Assembly (NCBI GenBank): GCA_913064725.1
Contig: CAJYAI010000001.1
Location: forward strand, 33,752 to 97,751
Direction of reading: 5' to 3'
DNA length: 64,000 nt
Origin: an uncultured Alteromonadaceae bacterium
GTDB taxonomy: Bacteria > Pseudomonadota > Gammaproteobacteria > Pseudomonadales > Halieaceae
Shown: positions 19,253-28,782 of the stretch, in pieces
Position numbering within the stretch: the stretch's first letter is position 1
How the letters are laid out: every line of letters starts with the position of its first letter
Notes under the pieces: model-generated
Told to the model about the DNA's origin: nothing
Database searches by the model: none
The model's input: the letters and a program-made list of their open reading frames with translations, nothing else
Program-made: the position numbers and the translations under genes

Positions 19253-20035
19253 TTAACCCATATTAACCTGACCACCATCGATTGCGATTGACTGACCATT
19301 CACGTAGCGCGATTCGGGCAAACAGAGCATAGCGACAAACTCGCCGATATCATCCTCACAATGCCCAATGCGCTTCATCGGCACAGTGTCGGCAAAGGCG
19401 GCGGCTTCTTCCGGACGCCACTGTTCCCACATCTCCAACGCCGGCGACTTTGCCAACGGTAAAATACAATTGGTTCTGACGCCGAGCGACCCCCACTCGC
19501 AGGCTGCGCCGCGCGACAGTGCTCTGATCGCTTCTTTTTCTGCGGCGTAAACGGCATAGGTTGATGTATCCCAGCGTTTGGCTGCGGCAGTCGCCAAGTT
19601 GATGATGTTACCGTCGCCCGATTGACACAAATGGGGTTGTGCGAGCTGCATGAGTCGCAGGGTTGCCATTGGACCTACTTTCAGTCCTTTTTCAAAATCT
19701 TCAAGGCTGGTCTCCATGATCGTATTGATGGTTGTCGTGACTGCGTTGTTCACCAAGATATCAAGACGGCCAAAGGCATCGACTGCCCTTCCCATCAGTT
19801 CGTCTAAACCGTCAAGATCAGATAAGTCATACTCGATCGCCACGGCTTTTCCGCCGAAGCGCGCTGCGATATCAGCAACCGTTTTCTCACACTTACCCAG
19901 CGTTCTTCCTACTGCCACGATCGAGACGCCGCGCTTCGCCAATGAAAACGCAATGCCCTGACCAATGCCCTGGCCCGCGCCGGTAATTAAGGCGACTTTA
20001 CCGTGGAGGGGGGAGAGAGGTGCTGAGTCGGTCAT
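19253..20035 (-). CDS. SDR family oxidoreductase
   Basis: ITGAGQGIGQGIA, NNAVTT, YAAEKEA active site. Confidence 0.87.
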   Translation of the reverse strand: MTDSAPLSPLHGKVALITGAGQGIGQGIAFSLAKRGVSIVAVGRTLGKCEKTVADIAARFGGKAVAIEYDLSDLDGLDELMGRAVDAFGRLDILVNNAVTTTINTIMETSLEDFEKGLKVGPMATLRLMQLAQPHLCQSGDGNIINLATAAAKRWDTSTYAVYAAEKEAIRALSRGAACEWGSLGVRTNCILPLAKSPALEMWEQWRPEEAAAFADTVPMKRIGHCEDDIGEFVAMLCLPESRYVNGQSIAIDGGQVNMG

Positions 20036-20083
20036 AGAAAGTCTCGCTAAAAAGTTGAGGGTAATTGATTGGTCATGAATGAA

Positions 20084-20752
20084 TCAGCGCAAGCGACGCT
20101 CTGTCATGTGGATGACCGAGGATTTTTCTAGGTTAAGTACGCGCTCGCTGCTCTTGGTTAATACGTTTATGTGAGCCAGCATTTTTTCCTCGTCATCACC
20201 ATCAGCGAAAAAAGCTGTCAGCGAGTCGGCTGCGGTAATGGGAAATAACTCCTCCACGATGCCATCCAAAGGATCATGGGAAGAGCGAAGTACGAGATTC
20301 TGGCGGTAGCCAACCGTATTTTGTGTGGCGACGGCCACCGGTGCATGCTCGTGAAACCATATTTGCTCAAGTGCTCGGTCACTTAGACCCTGGGCACGTT
20401 CAAAGCAACACAGTTGCAGTGTGCCAGGGAATGTTTCGCCAATCATGAGGGCTGGAGGTATGGGGCTTGGCCCACGGCACCAGTGTGCTTCAGCATTCAT
20501 GTCCGCTGCGAGGCGAATCACGCTTTGCCACTCGATGTCGTCTCGTTCGATATCCATGGCGACGCGAGCTAATGGCATTTTCTGAGTGGGATTTCGAGTC
20601 CACATCTGGGCTTGTTCACTGTGCTCGTCACAACGTGCGATATACATTGCACCGGCGTCCGGAAATTCACTGTGCAATGACTCGATGCTGGCAACCGACG
20701 GTGGTGCGTCAAAAAATAACCATATCAGCCTGTGCATCGTCGCCTCAGCCAA
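20084..20752 (-). CDS. EthD-like dimeric alpha/beta-barrel protein
   Basis: HEHAPVAVATQNTVGYRQNLVL resembles the EthD motif; overlaps the CoA-ligase gene by 8 bp. Confidence 0.5.
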   Translation of the reverse strand: MAEATMHRLIWLFFDAPPSVASIESLHSEFPDAGAMYIARCDEHSEQAQMWTRNPTQKMPLARVAMDIERDDIEWQSVIRLAADMNAEAHWCRGPSPIPPALMIGETFPGTLQLCCFERAQGLSDRALEQIWFHEHAPVAVATQNTVGYRQNLVLRSSHDPLDGIVEELFPITAADSLTAFFADGDDEEKMLAHINVLTKSSERVLNLEKSSVIHMTERRLR

Positions 20753-22424
20753 AATAATGTTCCTTTATCGTGGGCTTGAGCAGCTTCTGAAGGGTGTTCC
20801 GAGGCAGCGCCTGATCTGTGAATACAACATGTTCTGGCACTTTGAAGCTGGCTAGGCGTTGTTTACAAAACTGCTGTACCGCGCTGGCGTTTGCAGTGCC
20901 TGTGGCTTCCAGCTTTATTACCGCACCGACTTCCTCTCCCCAGGTATCGTGTTGCACGCCCACAACCGCGACCTCCTCGCATCCCGGGTACTCTAAAAGG
21001 CAAGATTCGACCTCAGAGGGGTAGATGTTTTCGCCGCCGCGGATAATGAGGTCTTTTACGCGGCCGCAAATGTACAGCAAGCCCTCATGACTGACGTAGC
21101 CGATATCCCCTGTCGCCATCCAGCCATTCACTGGTTCGTCGGACACCTTACCGCCACAGAAATAGCCTTGAATAGCCGCCGAGGAGCGCACCCAAATTTC
21201 TCCCGGTTCTCCTGACTCGACTGCGACGCCATCTTCGTCGCGAAAATCAAACTCGACAATGGGACTGGGGAATCCCGAGGCATCGGGCCGATCAGTAAAA
21301 TAACGACCGGTGAAGGCGGCCCCTGACCCCATTGTCTCAGTCATACCCCAGCCGCCGCCTGACATGGCCGTCCCCGTTTTGCTCGCATACAGTTCGGAGA
21401 GTCGCTCTGGTGTAGCGGCGCCGCCCGCGCTCACATTTGTTAAGTGTGCCGCGTGGGCGTCAGTAAAGTCGGGGTGTTTCAGCAGTTCTAGAAGCATAAC
21501 GGGCGCACCCATGACGACCGTTATCTGCTCATCAAGAATGATGCGCAGCGCGTCGCTGATATCCCACTTGTACATCATGTAGAGGGCGCGACCGTGTCGA
21601 AGATTAATGAGGGCTTGTGACAGCAAGCCGCTGATGTGAAATAGAGGTACGGCGAGCAGCGTTTTTGGAGTAATCGAGCTGGCTAACTGTTTGGTCATCT
21701 CTTCTGTATTGGTCATATAGGTACCAGCACCGATGAACTCGACATTCATCAGAGCTTGGCAGCAGTTAAAGTGCGTGAGGAGTGCACCTTTGGGTCGACC
21801 TGATGTGCCTGAGGTGAACATGAGGATGGCTGGATCATGATGGTCCACACTCACGGTCGCGACAGGCTTTGTGCCGGAGCGCGCTAAAATCGGCTGAAGA
21901 CAAGTCACATCGTCTCTTTGGGTGTCATCAACCAGCACAACCGGTAAGTCACCATTGAGACTTCGGATGTAGGCTAGGCGCTCACTATCGCAGAAGACCA
22001 GACAGGCTTCGCTATCCTCAAGGCCCTGCGCGAGTTCCTGGGCTTTCCCCCAGCTGTTCAGGGGCACAGCAACAGCCCCCACGGTCACGGTCGCCACAAA
22101 GGCGATAAGCCACTCCGGACGGTTGCGCATAGCGATAGCAATTCGATCGCCCTTGATAATACCTCGATCAGTCACCAACCAGCCGCAAACCTGATCCACC
22201 GCTTGAAAAAAGTCAGAGTAGGACCAGACCTCATTTTGATACTGTAAAAAAAGGGCATCGCCGTGATGTCGACCCGCAGCGAGGAACTCGCCCAGATTTT
22301 TTTCGGCATGTTTAAACGCCTGCAATGGGGTGCCCTTAACCACAACCGTCTCGACCTCAAACGGTGCCGTGGGCGCTGTCAGTTGCGCTACAGCATCAAA
22401 ATAGGGCTTCGTGAATTCACTCAT
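20745..22424 (-). CDS. AMP-binding acyl-CoA synthetase
   Basis: MFTSGTSGRPKGALLTH, GWGMTET, GWMATGDIGYV, GRVKDLIIRGGENIYPSEVE. Confidence 0.93.
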   Translation of the reverse strand: MSEFTKPYFDAVAQLTAPTAPFEVETVVVKGTPLQAFKHAEKNLGEFLAAGRHHGDALFLQYQNEVWSYSDFFQAVDQVCGWLVTDRGIIKGDRIAIAMRNRPEWLIAFVATVTVGAVAVPLNSWGKAQELAQGLEDSEACLVFCDSERLAYIRSLNGDLPVVLVDDTQRDDVTCLQPILARSGTKPVATVSVDHHDPAILMFTSGTSGRPKGALLTHFNCCQALMNVEFIGAGTYMTNTEEMTKQLASSITPKTLLAVPLFHISGLLSQALINLRHGRALYMMYKWDISDALRIILDEQITVVMGAPVMLLELLKHPDFTDAHAAHLTNVSAGGAATPERLSELYASKTGTAMSGGGWGMTETMGSGAAFTGRYFTDRPDASGFPSPIVEFDFRDEDGVAVESGEPGEIWVRSSAAIQGYFCGGKVSDEPVNGWMATGDIGYVSHEGLLYICGRVKDLIIRGGENIYPSEVESCLLEYPGCEEVAVVGVQHDTWGEEVGAVIKLEATGTANASAVQQFCKQRLASFKVPEHVVFTDQALPRNTLQKLLKPTIKEHYFG

Positions 22425-22527
22425 TGGAACAACATCACCATTGTTTTTTTTGACTGTAAACTAGATGGTCTTGGGCGCACAGGTCTTTGCAGTGACCCAT
22501 AGTCTGATCAGCCTATCGACGCACGTA

Positions 22528-22587
22528 GTCTCAGATTGCAGTAAAGTATGGCTTCGATAATGTGAGGTCATTACTGCAATGAGACTG
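22528..22587. promoter_or_regulatory. 16-bp inverted repeat (one arm with a 2-bp insertion) enclosing the ipdC-like ribosome-binding site and start codon
   Basis: Left arm AGTCTC(AG)ATTGCAGTAA 22528-22545; right arm TTACTGCAATGAGACT 22572-22587. Confidence 0.8.
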
Positions 22588-23658
22588 ACCATGGATACCA
22601 GATTGACGGCGCTACTGGGTTGTCGTTACCCCATCATTCAGACCGCTATGGGCTGGGTTGCCGATGCCCGACTGGTGGCCGCAACAGGTAATGCTGGCGG
22701 TTTCGGATTTCTTGCCGGTGCTGTCATGACACCCGACGAGATTGAGCGTGGTATTGCCGATATAAAGTCAATGTCAGATGCGCCGTTTGGCGTGAACTTT
22801 CACATGTACGTGCCACATGCTGACGAGATTGTTGATATTTGCATCCGACACAAAGTGAAAGCTGTCAGCTATTCGCGTTCGCCGTCGGCAACAACAATCG
22901 AGAAGCTAAAAGCAGCGGCTATCGTCTGCATCCCAACGGTCGGTGCCAAACGTCATGCGGTCAAAGCCGTCGAACTGGGTGCCGATGCAATAGTCATACA
23001 AGGCGGCGAGGGGGGAGGCCATACCGGCTCGGTGGCCACGTCTATTTTGTTGCCGCAAGTGAGAGAGGCGATTGATGTACCGATTGCCGCGGCCGGCGGA
23101 TTTCGGGATGGTAGTGGACTCGTTGCAGCGCTGGCTATGGGTGCCGATGGCATCGCCATGGGGACGCGCTTTTTACTGTCTCAAGAGTCACCAGTGCCCG
23201 AGTCGACAAAAGCGATTTATTTGGGCACGCCACCGGAGAAAATTGTGGTTAGCACCAAGTTGGACGGTTTGCCGCAGCGCATGATCGCGAACGCGTATTT
23301 GGATCGGCTGATCCAATCATCCCACGTCGGGCTGCTCGCTCGAGCCGTTCTCAATGGTCTGGCATTTAGTCGTATGACAGGTGGATCCTTGATCGCAACG
23401 CTGACAGGCGCTTGGAAAATGTATCGAGCCGGCGATGAGTCGTTTGGTCAAACGTTGATGGCGGCCAACTCGCCTATGATGATTCAGGAGGCTATGGTGA
23501 AAGGAAATCCTGAAAATGGCATCCTGCCATCGGGGCAGGTGGCGGGTTTGATTCAGGATCTACCCGCTGTCGAGGATTTGATCGCAGGTATTGTCGGCGA
23601 GGCTAAAGCACGGGCAGCATCTGTCAATCTCACTGTCTCCGGCAAACAATCTCATTAG
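22579..23658 (+). CDS. ipdC: nitronate monooxygenase-family flavin enoyl-CoA reductase, IpdC-like
   Basis: NMO fold: CRYPIIQTAMGWVAD, VIQGGEGGGHTG, IAAGGFRDGSGLVAALAMGADGIAMGTRFL; sits next to the echA20-like gene as in the actinobacterial HIP cluster. Confidence 0.8.
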   Translation: MRLTMDTRLTALLGCRYPIIQTAMGWVADARLVAATGNAGGFGFLAGAVMTPDEIERGIADIKSMSDAPFGVNFHMYVPHADEIVDICIRHKVKAVSYSRSPSATTIEKLKAAAIVCIPTVGAKRHAVKAVELGADAIVIQGGEGGGHTGSVATSILLPQVREAIDVPIAAAGGFRDGSGLVAALAMGADGIAMGTRFLLSQESPVPESTKAIYLGTPPEKIVVSTKLDGLPQRMIANAYLDRLIQSSHVGLLARAVLNGLAFSRMTGGSLIATLTGAWKMYRAGDESFGQTLMAANSPMMIQEAMVKGNPENGILPSGQVAGLIQDLPAVEDLIAGIVGEAKARAASVNLTVSGKQSH

Positions 23659-23668
23659 GAAATTTAGC

Positions 23669-24421
23669 ATGGCGTTCAGCACATCTATCGATTCGGGCAT
23701 TGCACAGCTTGTCTTTAATAAACCGCCGGTCAATGCGTTCAATAGTGCCGAATGGTCGAGGATTGCTAACGAGGTCAGGGGTTTGGGTGAGCGATCTGAT
23801 GTTCATGTCATTGTTATTCGTGCCGAGGGCAAAGGATTTTGTGCAGGCGTCGATATTAAAGAGTTAGGTGCAGATCCAAATATGATCGTGCCGGTCAACA
23901 AGGGAAACTACGACACCTTTGAGGCTATTCATCGCAACCCAAAGCCTGTTATCGCGGCGCTTCATGGCTTCGTCTTGGGTGGTGGCATCGGTATCGCTGG
24001 CGCCGCGGATATTATTATTGCCTCTGACTGTGCGACCTTTGGTGTTCCCGAAGTTGATCGCGGCGCCATGGGTGGTGGTGCCCATTTGCAGCGAATGTTT
24101 CCGGTACAAAAAGTGCGATATATGTATTTCACAGGTGAGCTCATTGATGCCCATGAGGCCCATCGCTTAGGTGCGGTAGAACGTGTGGTTCCCAAGGACG
24201 CATTGGTGAGTACCGTATTAGACATGGCGGCGACGATTGCTGAGAAAAGCCCCGTTATGATCAGTCTGGCGAAAGAAGCCCTCAACGGTGTTGAGGACGG
24301 CAATCTTGAGGACAAGTATCGTCGCGAGCAAGGATTTACGCTCGAGGCTTACCGCCATCAAGATTCACAGGAGGCGCGGGATGCGTTCAATCAAAAGCGC
24401 AGTGCAGAATTTGATTCGTGA
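23669..24421 (+). CDS. echA20: crotonase-family ring-opening hydrolase, EchA20-like
   Basis: KPPVNAFNS.EW, RAEGKGFCAGVDIKEL, FGVPEVDRGAMGGGAHLQRM, KYRREQGFTLE resemble remembered M. tuberculosis EchA20. ATG at 23669. Confidence 0.75.
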   Translation: MAFSTSIDSGIAQLVFNKPPVNAFNSAEWSRIANEVRGLGERSDVHVIVIRAEGKGFCAGVDIKELGADPNMIVPVNKGNYDTFEAIHRNPKPVIAALHGFVLGGGIGIAGAADIIIASDCATFGVPEVDRGAMGGGAHLQRMFPVQKVRYMYFTGELIDAHEAHRLGAVERVVPKDALVSTVLDMAATIAEKSPVMISLAKEALNGVEDGNLEDKYRREQGFTLEAYRHQDSQEARDAFNQKRSAEFDS

Positions 24422-24449
24422 TGTACACCCATAATGAGGAGAACGCACC

Positions 24450-24821
24450 ATGATTGACTACGCCACTGCCAAACGTGTTTGTGAAACATACACTCGCTCG
24501 CTCGAGGCGAGTGACCTGGAAACTCTCTTGGATTTATTTGCCGATGACGCCTCAATTGAGGATCCGGTGGGCACGCCGCTGCGTGAGGGCAAAGAGGTGT
24601 TGCGAGCCTTTTATGCGGAGGCTTGCCAGGGGGTTGCTAAGGCAGAGTTGACGGGTAGCCCGCGTCTTGCCGGTAATGAAGTCGCCTTTCCGTTTACCGT
24701 AACAGCCGGCACACCCGAGCAGGAAATAATCATTAACATCATCGATGTTTTCCGGTTCAACGACGCGGGTAAAGTCGCCACCATGCGTGCGTTTTGGGGG
24801 CCGGATAATATGAACAGCTAA
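24450..24821 (+). CDS. ksi: steroid Delta5-3-ketosteroid isomerase (KSI)
   Basis: FADDASIEDPVGTPLREGKEVLRAFY and IDVFRFNDAGKVATMRAFWGPDN; Tyr14, Asp38 and Asp99 fall at the same numbering as in the C. testosteroni enzyme. Confidence 0.93.
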   Translation: MIDYATAKRVCETYTRSLEASDLETLLDLFADDASIEDPVGTPLREGKEVLRAFYAEACQGVAKAELTGSPRLAGNEVAFPFTVTAGTPEQEIIINIIDVFRFNDAGKVATMRAFWGPDNMNS

Positions 24822-25960
24822 GAGTAGGTCACAACGCTCTTTAGTAGGAGACTGACCAGCATAGATTGTCGAGAAACACCCGTTTTCGCGAAGATGGAGC
24901 GCAACTGAGCGCGTGCGGTATTTCGTGCTATACCGAGTTCCGCCGCTGCTTGATCTAGGTTCGCGCCCTCGGCTAATAGTTTCGATAGTGCGACTTCAGC
25001 CTTGGTCAGACCGTACAGGGACATGAGAATGCGCGTTTCAATCTGGAAGCTCCGTTCGGGCTCATTGATAAAGACGATCATGTGGGGTGTGTGACCCGGT
25101 TCTACCGTTTTGTCGATCATCATGGGCTTGAGCAAAATTTCCAGGTCGGCTTTCCCCGAGGGACGCTCCACCGACAGGGCATTGGTAGGCGCTGGGTCCT
25201 GATTGCGCTGTGCGATGACGATATCTTCAATGAAGCCATTTAGTTTGGCGCGTGCCGACGGGCTTTCAACGTGTATCTGGTCGTTGACGACCGATATGCC
25301 ATCCTTGTCCCTAATGAGCTGATCAGCTACACCATTTCGCGACACAATTTTACCGCGCTCATCCAAGGTAACCACACCAACCGACTGCTTGGCGATGGTC
25401 GACGTGTAGAGCTTCCGTTCTTTGTCTAGTTGAATCAATTGCATGCCGTTCGCGACAGCCCGCTGGATGTGACTCGCTAACAATTCGAGAAACTCGCGCT
25501 CCTGCGGCCCAAAATTGTCGGCTGTTTTAGGTCGACAAAAACGCACACTGAACCTAAGCCCGTTGGCATTGCGCAAATCCACGCCCACCATATGGTAGAT
25601 ATCAATGGGTGCCATGCAGTATTTGTAGAGTTCTGTGCGCTCGAGCGTTCTGTAGGGGACGCATTCGTCGAGTGATACCACCGTACCCCACGGTAAATTA
25701 GTCATGAGATTAGACGTGTAATACCGATCTGTGTAAGGGTTGTCATGATCATCGACAAAGATTTTGGGAAGGGCCTCGCAAGAGACAAATAATAAGCCTC
25801 CGTCATCACCCTTGGGCTCGCGCATGGTGATAGAGGCGAAATTCGAATCAATGATTCGACGTGTCTCGGCAAGGAACGCGCTATATGGATCTTCTTCGAT
25901 GTGTCCATCGTACAGAAAACCAATGAGTTTTGAGAGCTCAGCAATGCTGGGTTGATTCAT
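24818..25960 (-). CDS. LuxR-family transcriptional regulator (candidate TeiR-like steroid regulator)
   Basis: C-terminal HTH: GLTKAEVALSKLLAEGANLDQAAAELGIARNTARAQLRSIFAKTGVSRQSMLVSLLL. Confidence 0.85.
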   Translation of the reverse strand: MNQPSIAELSKLIGFLYDGHIEEDPYSAFLAETRRIIDSNFASITMREPKGDDGGLLFVSCEALPKIFVDDHDNPYTDRYYTSNLMTNLPWGTVVSLDECVPYRTLERTELYKYCMAPIDIYHMVGVDLRNANGLRFSVRFCRPKTADNFGPQEREFLELLASHIQRAVANGMQLIQLDKERKLYTSTIAKQSVGVVTLDERGKIVSRNGVADQLIRDKDGISVVNDQIHVESPSARAKLNGFIEDIVIAQRNQDPAPTNALSVERPSGKADLEILLKPMMIDKTVEPGHTPHMIVFINEPERSFQIETRILMSLYGLTKAEVALSKLLAEGANLDQAAAELGIARNTARAQLRSIFAKTGVSRQSMLVSLLLKSVVTYS

Positions 25961-26031
25961 AGGGGTTCTTGCGTTTTATCGCTTATTGGGTAGAGCTACT
26001 AGGTATCAGAAACGCCCAAGGGCGTCCAGAC

Positions 26032-27054
26032 TTAGCTCGCTTTTGATGCCATTTCGATGGCGATCTCTTCTATTAGATCTTCTTGGCCGCCAACGGTCCT
26101 CCGTCGTGCCATTTCGAGCAATATTTCGTGCGAGGGAACGCCATATTTAGCTTGTGCGCGCTTTGCGAACAGTAAAAACGAGGAATAGGCCCCTGCATAA
26201 CCCAGCACTAAGGCATCTCGACTCAGCCGCACAGGTTCATCCATGATTGGCAAAACGTGCTCCTCCGCGGCATCAGCGAGTTTAAAGATATCGACACCTG
26301 TAATCGCTCCCATGCGGTCCAGAACAGCGGCCATCGCCTCTAACGGTGTATTACCGGCACCGGCGCCTAGTCCAGCTGCCGATCCGTCAATGCGATCTGC
26401 TCCAGCCGCGATCGCAGCTAGAGAGTTAGCGACCCCCATGGCAAGGTTGTGATGTCCGTGGAAGCCAATCTCGGTGTCACTATTGAGCTCTCGCCGGAGC
26501 AGAGTAACTCGATCGGTCACATCTTGTGGCAGCATGTAGCCGGCGGAGTCCGTGCAGTAAATACAGTTTGCGCCGTAGGATTCCATTAGCCGCGCCTGCT
26601 CGAGGACATCTTCTGCCGATACCATATGAGCCATCATCAGGAAGCCAACCGTGTCCAGTCCCAGTTCTCGACTCAGCGCAATGTGTTGGCGCGAGACATT
26701 AGCCTCGGTGCAATGCGTAGCCACGCGTATAGTTTTAACGCCGCAGTCAGCGGCCATTCGCAGGTGATCCACTGTGCCGATGCCGGGCAGGAGGAGTGCG
26801 GAGATGGCGGACTGTTTAACACAGTCGACAACTGCTCTTAAATACGTCTCATCACTGGCATGAGGGAAACCATAGTTAACTGAGGCGCCACCGAGACCGT
26901 CACCATGGGTTACCTCTATGAGGGGCACGCCAGCCTCGTCAAGCGCACCGGCAATATCCACCATTTGCTCAACTGTGATTTGATGTTGCTTTGGGTGCAT
27001 GCCGTCGCGCAGGCACATATCGTGTAGCGTGACACTACGTCCTTGAAGATTCAT
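26032..27054 (-). CDS. hsaF: 4-hydroxy-2-oxovalerate aldolase
   Basis: [60 protein letters not shown]; overlaps the next gene by ATGA. Confidence 0.96.
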   Translation of the reverse strand: MNLQGRSVTLHDMCLRDGMHPKQHQITVEQMVDIAGALDEAGVPLIEVTHGDGLGGASVNYGFPHASDETYLRAVVDCVKQSAISALLLPGIGTVDHLRMAADCGVKTIRVATHCTEANVSRQHIALSRELGLDTVGFLMMAHMVSAEDVLEQARLMESYGANCIYCTDSAGYMLPQDVTDRVTLLRRELNSDTEIGFHGHHNLAMGVANSLAAIAAGADRIDGSAAGLGAGAGNTPLEAMAAVLDRMGAITGVDIFKLADAAEEHVLPIMDEPVRLSRDALVLGYAGAYSSFLLFAKRAQAKYGVPSHEILLEMARRRTVGGQEDLIEEIAIEMASKAS

Positions 27055-27950
27055 GTGGGGCTCCCCTCGCGTTGCTGTCGCTGCGCCATCATCTCAGCCG
27101 TCCGCAGCCCCGCAGCCGTCATAATGTCGAGATTACCCGCGTATTTTGGCAGAAAATCACCCAAGCCCTCGACCTCAACCGATATGGTTACACGGTTGCC
27201 GTCGATGATGGGTGCGTTGTTGAGCGTGTAGCCGGGCACATAGCCTTGGACTTCTCGCACCATCCTGTCAATCGATGCGCGCAGATCGGCCTCATTAGGG
27301 GTCTCTTTCGTAAGGCAATGAATTGTGTCGCGCATAACCAAAGGCGGCTCGGCGGGGTTAATAATAATGATCGCCTTTCCCTCATCGGCACCACCAATGC
27401 GCGAGATGGCGGACGAGGTCGTTCGAGTGAACTCGTCGATGTTGTCTCGAGTGCCCATACCGACAGACTTAGACGCGACGGTTGCCACGATTTCTGCATA
27501 GCTCACTGCTTGAACGCGGCTCACGGCATAGACCATAGGAATCGTAGCCTGACCACCGCAGGTCACCATATTCACGTTGTCGGCAGGCTCAGTGCTTAGC
27601 AGGCTGTCTAGGTTAACGGGGGGAATGCAAAACGGGCCGATCGCAGCGGGTGTCAGATCGATCATCGTTGCACCCAATGCGGTTACTTTGCGACTGTTTT
27701 CGGCATGCACATAGGCTGAGGTGGCGTCAAAAACAAAATCGACGGGTGATTCGCTAAAACCTGCAACGAGGCCATCGACCCCGTCGGTGGACGTTCTGAG
27801 ACCAAACTCGCGGGCCCGCTGTATCCCGGCGGAGTCCTCGATACCAATCATCCATGTGGCTTCAATGAACTGACTTCTCTGACACTTCATTAACAAATCG
27901 GTGCCGATATTTCCCGGTCCGATGATAGCGGCCTTTGCCTTCGTCTTCAT
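27051..27950 (-). CDS. hsaG: acetaldehyde/propionaldehyde dehydrogenase (acylating)
   Basis: [36 protein letters not shown]. Confidence 0.96.
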   Translation of the reverse strand: MKTKAKAAIIGPGNIGTDLLMKCQRSQFIEATWMIGIEDSAGIQRAREFGLRTSTDGVDGLVAGFSESPVDFVFDATSAYVHAENSRKVTALGATMIDLTPAAIGPFCIPPVNLDSLLSTEPADNVNMVTCGGQATIPMVYAVSRVQAVSYAEIVATVASKSVGMGTRDNIDEFTRTTSSAISRIGGADEGKAIIIINPAEPPLVMRDTIHCLTKETPNEADLRASIDRMVREVQGYVPGYTLNNAPIIDGNRVTISVEVEGLGDFLPKYAGNLDIMTAAGLRTAEMMAQRQQREGSPT

Positions 27951-27962
27951 TTACGACCTTAT

Positions 27963-28769
27963 TTAGGTAAATCGGCAGTTTACACTGCAGGAATCAACGC
28001 CTTCGCCCGACATAATCAAGGTCATCTCATCGCCCTTTTGAACGGGTTCTAGCGGCACCAAGGAGCCCGACAGGATGACTTCGCCGGCCTCGAGGTCAAT
28101 TCCAAATGCCCCTAACGTGTTGGCTAGCCAAGCGACGGCGGTCAAGGGGTTACCTTGAACCGCACTCCCCATTCCGGAGCTCAGGGGCGTGCCATTCTTC
28201 GTTACATCTATGCGTAGGTTGGCAAGATCAATATCACGAGGATTGAGCGTAGCATCACCCAGAACATAAACACCGCAACTCGCGTTGTCAGCAATGGTGT
28301 CTTGAATGGCAATTTGCCAATGCTCAATGCGTGAATCAACAATCTCAAAGCAGGGCATGACACAGTCGGTGGCTGCAAGAACATCTTGCTCAGTATTATT
28401 CGTGCCCGACAGAGTTGCGTTAAGTCTAAAGGCAATCTCGCCCTCAGCACGAGGCGCTATCAGATTGCCGGCAATGGGTATTGCTGCATTGTTGGCATAG
28501 GCCATAGCGTCTGTTAAGAAACCGAAATCAGGCTGAAACACCCCTAGCATCTTTTGTACTGCATCCGATGTCACCCCAATCTTTTTGCCGACCACACGCT
28601 CGCCGTCGGCTTCCAAGCGGTGCCTCAGCATGACACGGGAAATGTGATAAGCATCGTCAATAGTGATGGTAGGGTGGCTCTGCGTTAGCGGCTTGATGGG
28701 CGCTTCAGCGCGCATCGCATCATATAGGCTACGCCCTAAGTTATGGTGATCTGTCGTCGATAGACTCAT
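27963..28769 (-). CDS. hsaE: 2-hydroxyhexa-2,4-dienoate hydratase / 2-keto-4-pentenoate hydratase
   Basis: GKKIGVTSDAVQKMLGVFQPDFGFLTD, APRAEGEIAF; ATG 28769 preceded by AGGGA (ORF opens at GTG 28793). Confidence 0.93.
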   Translation of the reverse strand: MSLSTTDHHNLGRSLYDAMRAEAPIKPLTQSHPTITIDDAYHISRVMLRHRLEADGERVVGKKIGVTSDAVQKMLGVFQPDFGFLTDAMAYANNAAIPIAGNLIAPRAEGEIAFRLNATLSGTNNTEQDVLAATDCVMPCFEIVDSRIEHWQIAIQDTIADNASCGVYVLGDATLNPRDIDLANLRIDVTKNGTPLSSGMGSAVQGNPLTAVAWLANTLGAFGIDLEAGEVILSGSLVPLEPVQKGDEMTLIMSGEGVDSCSVNCRFT

Positions 28770-28782
28770 GACCGGCGTTTCC

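Noticed and set aside
22557-22562. GATAAT as a -10 box for ipdC with TTGCAG as -35
   Set aside because: Spacer is only 14 bp, shorter than typical sigma70 spacing; not strong enough to call a promoter.
26008-26024. ACGCCC-AA-GGGCGT inverted repeat between hsaF and luxR as a terminator
   Set aside because: Two-base loop and no T-tract on either strand; not a convincing terminator.
27072-27599. 175-aa plus-strand ORF
   Set aside because: Antisense to hsaG, which has clear acylating aldehyde dehydrogenase motifs.
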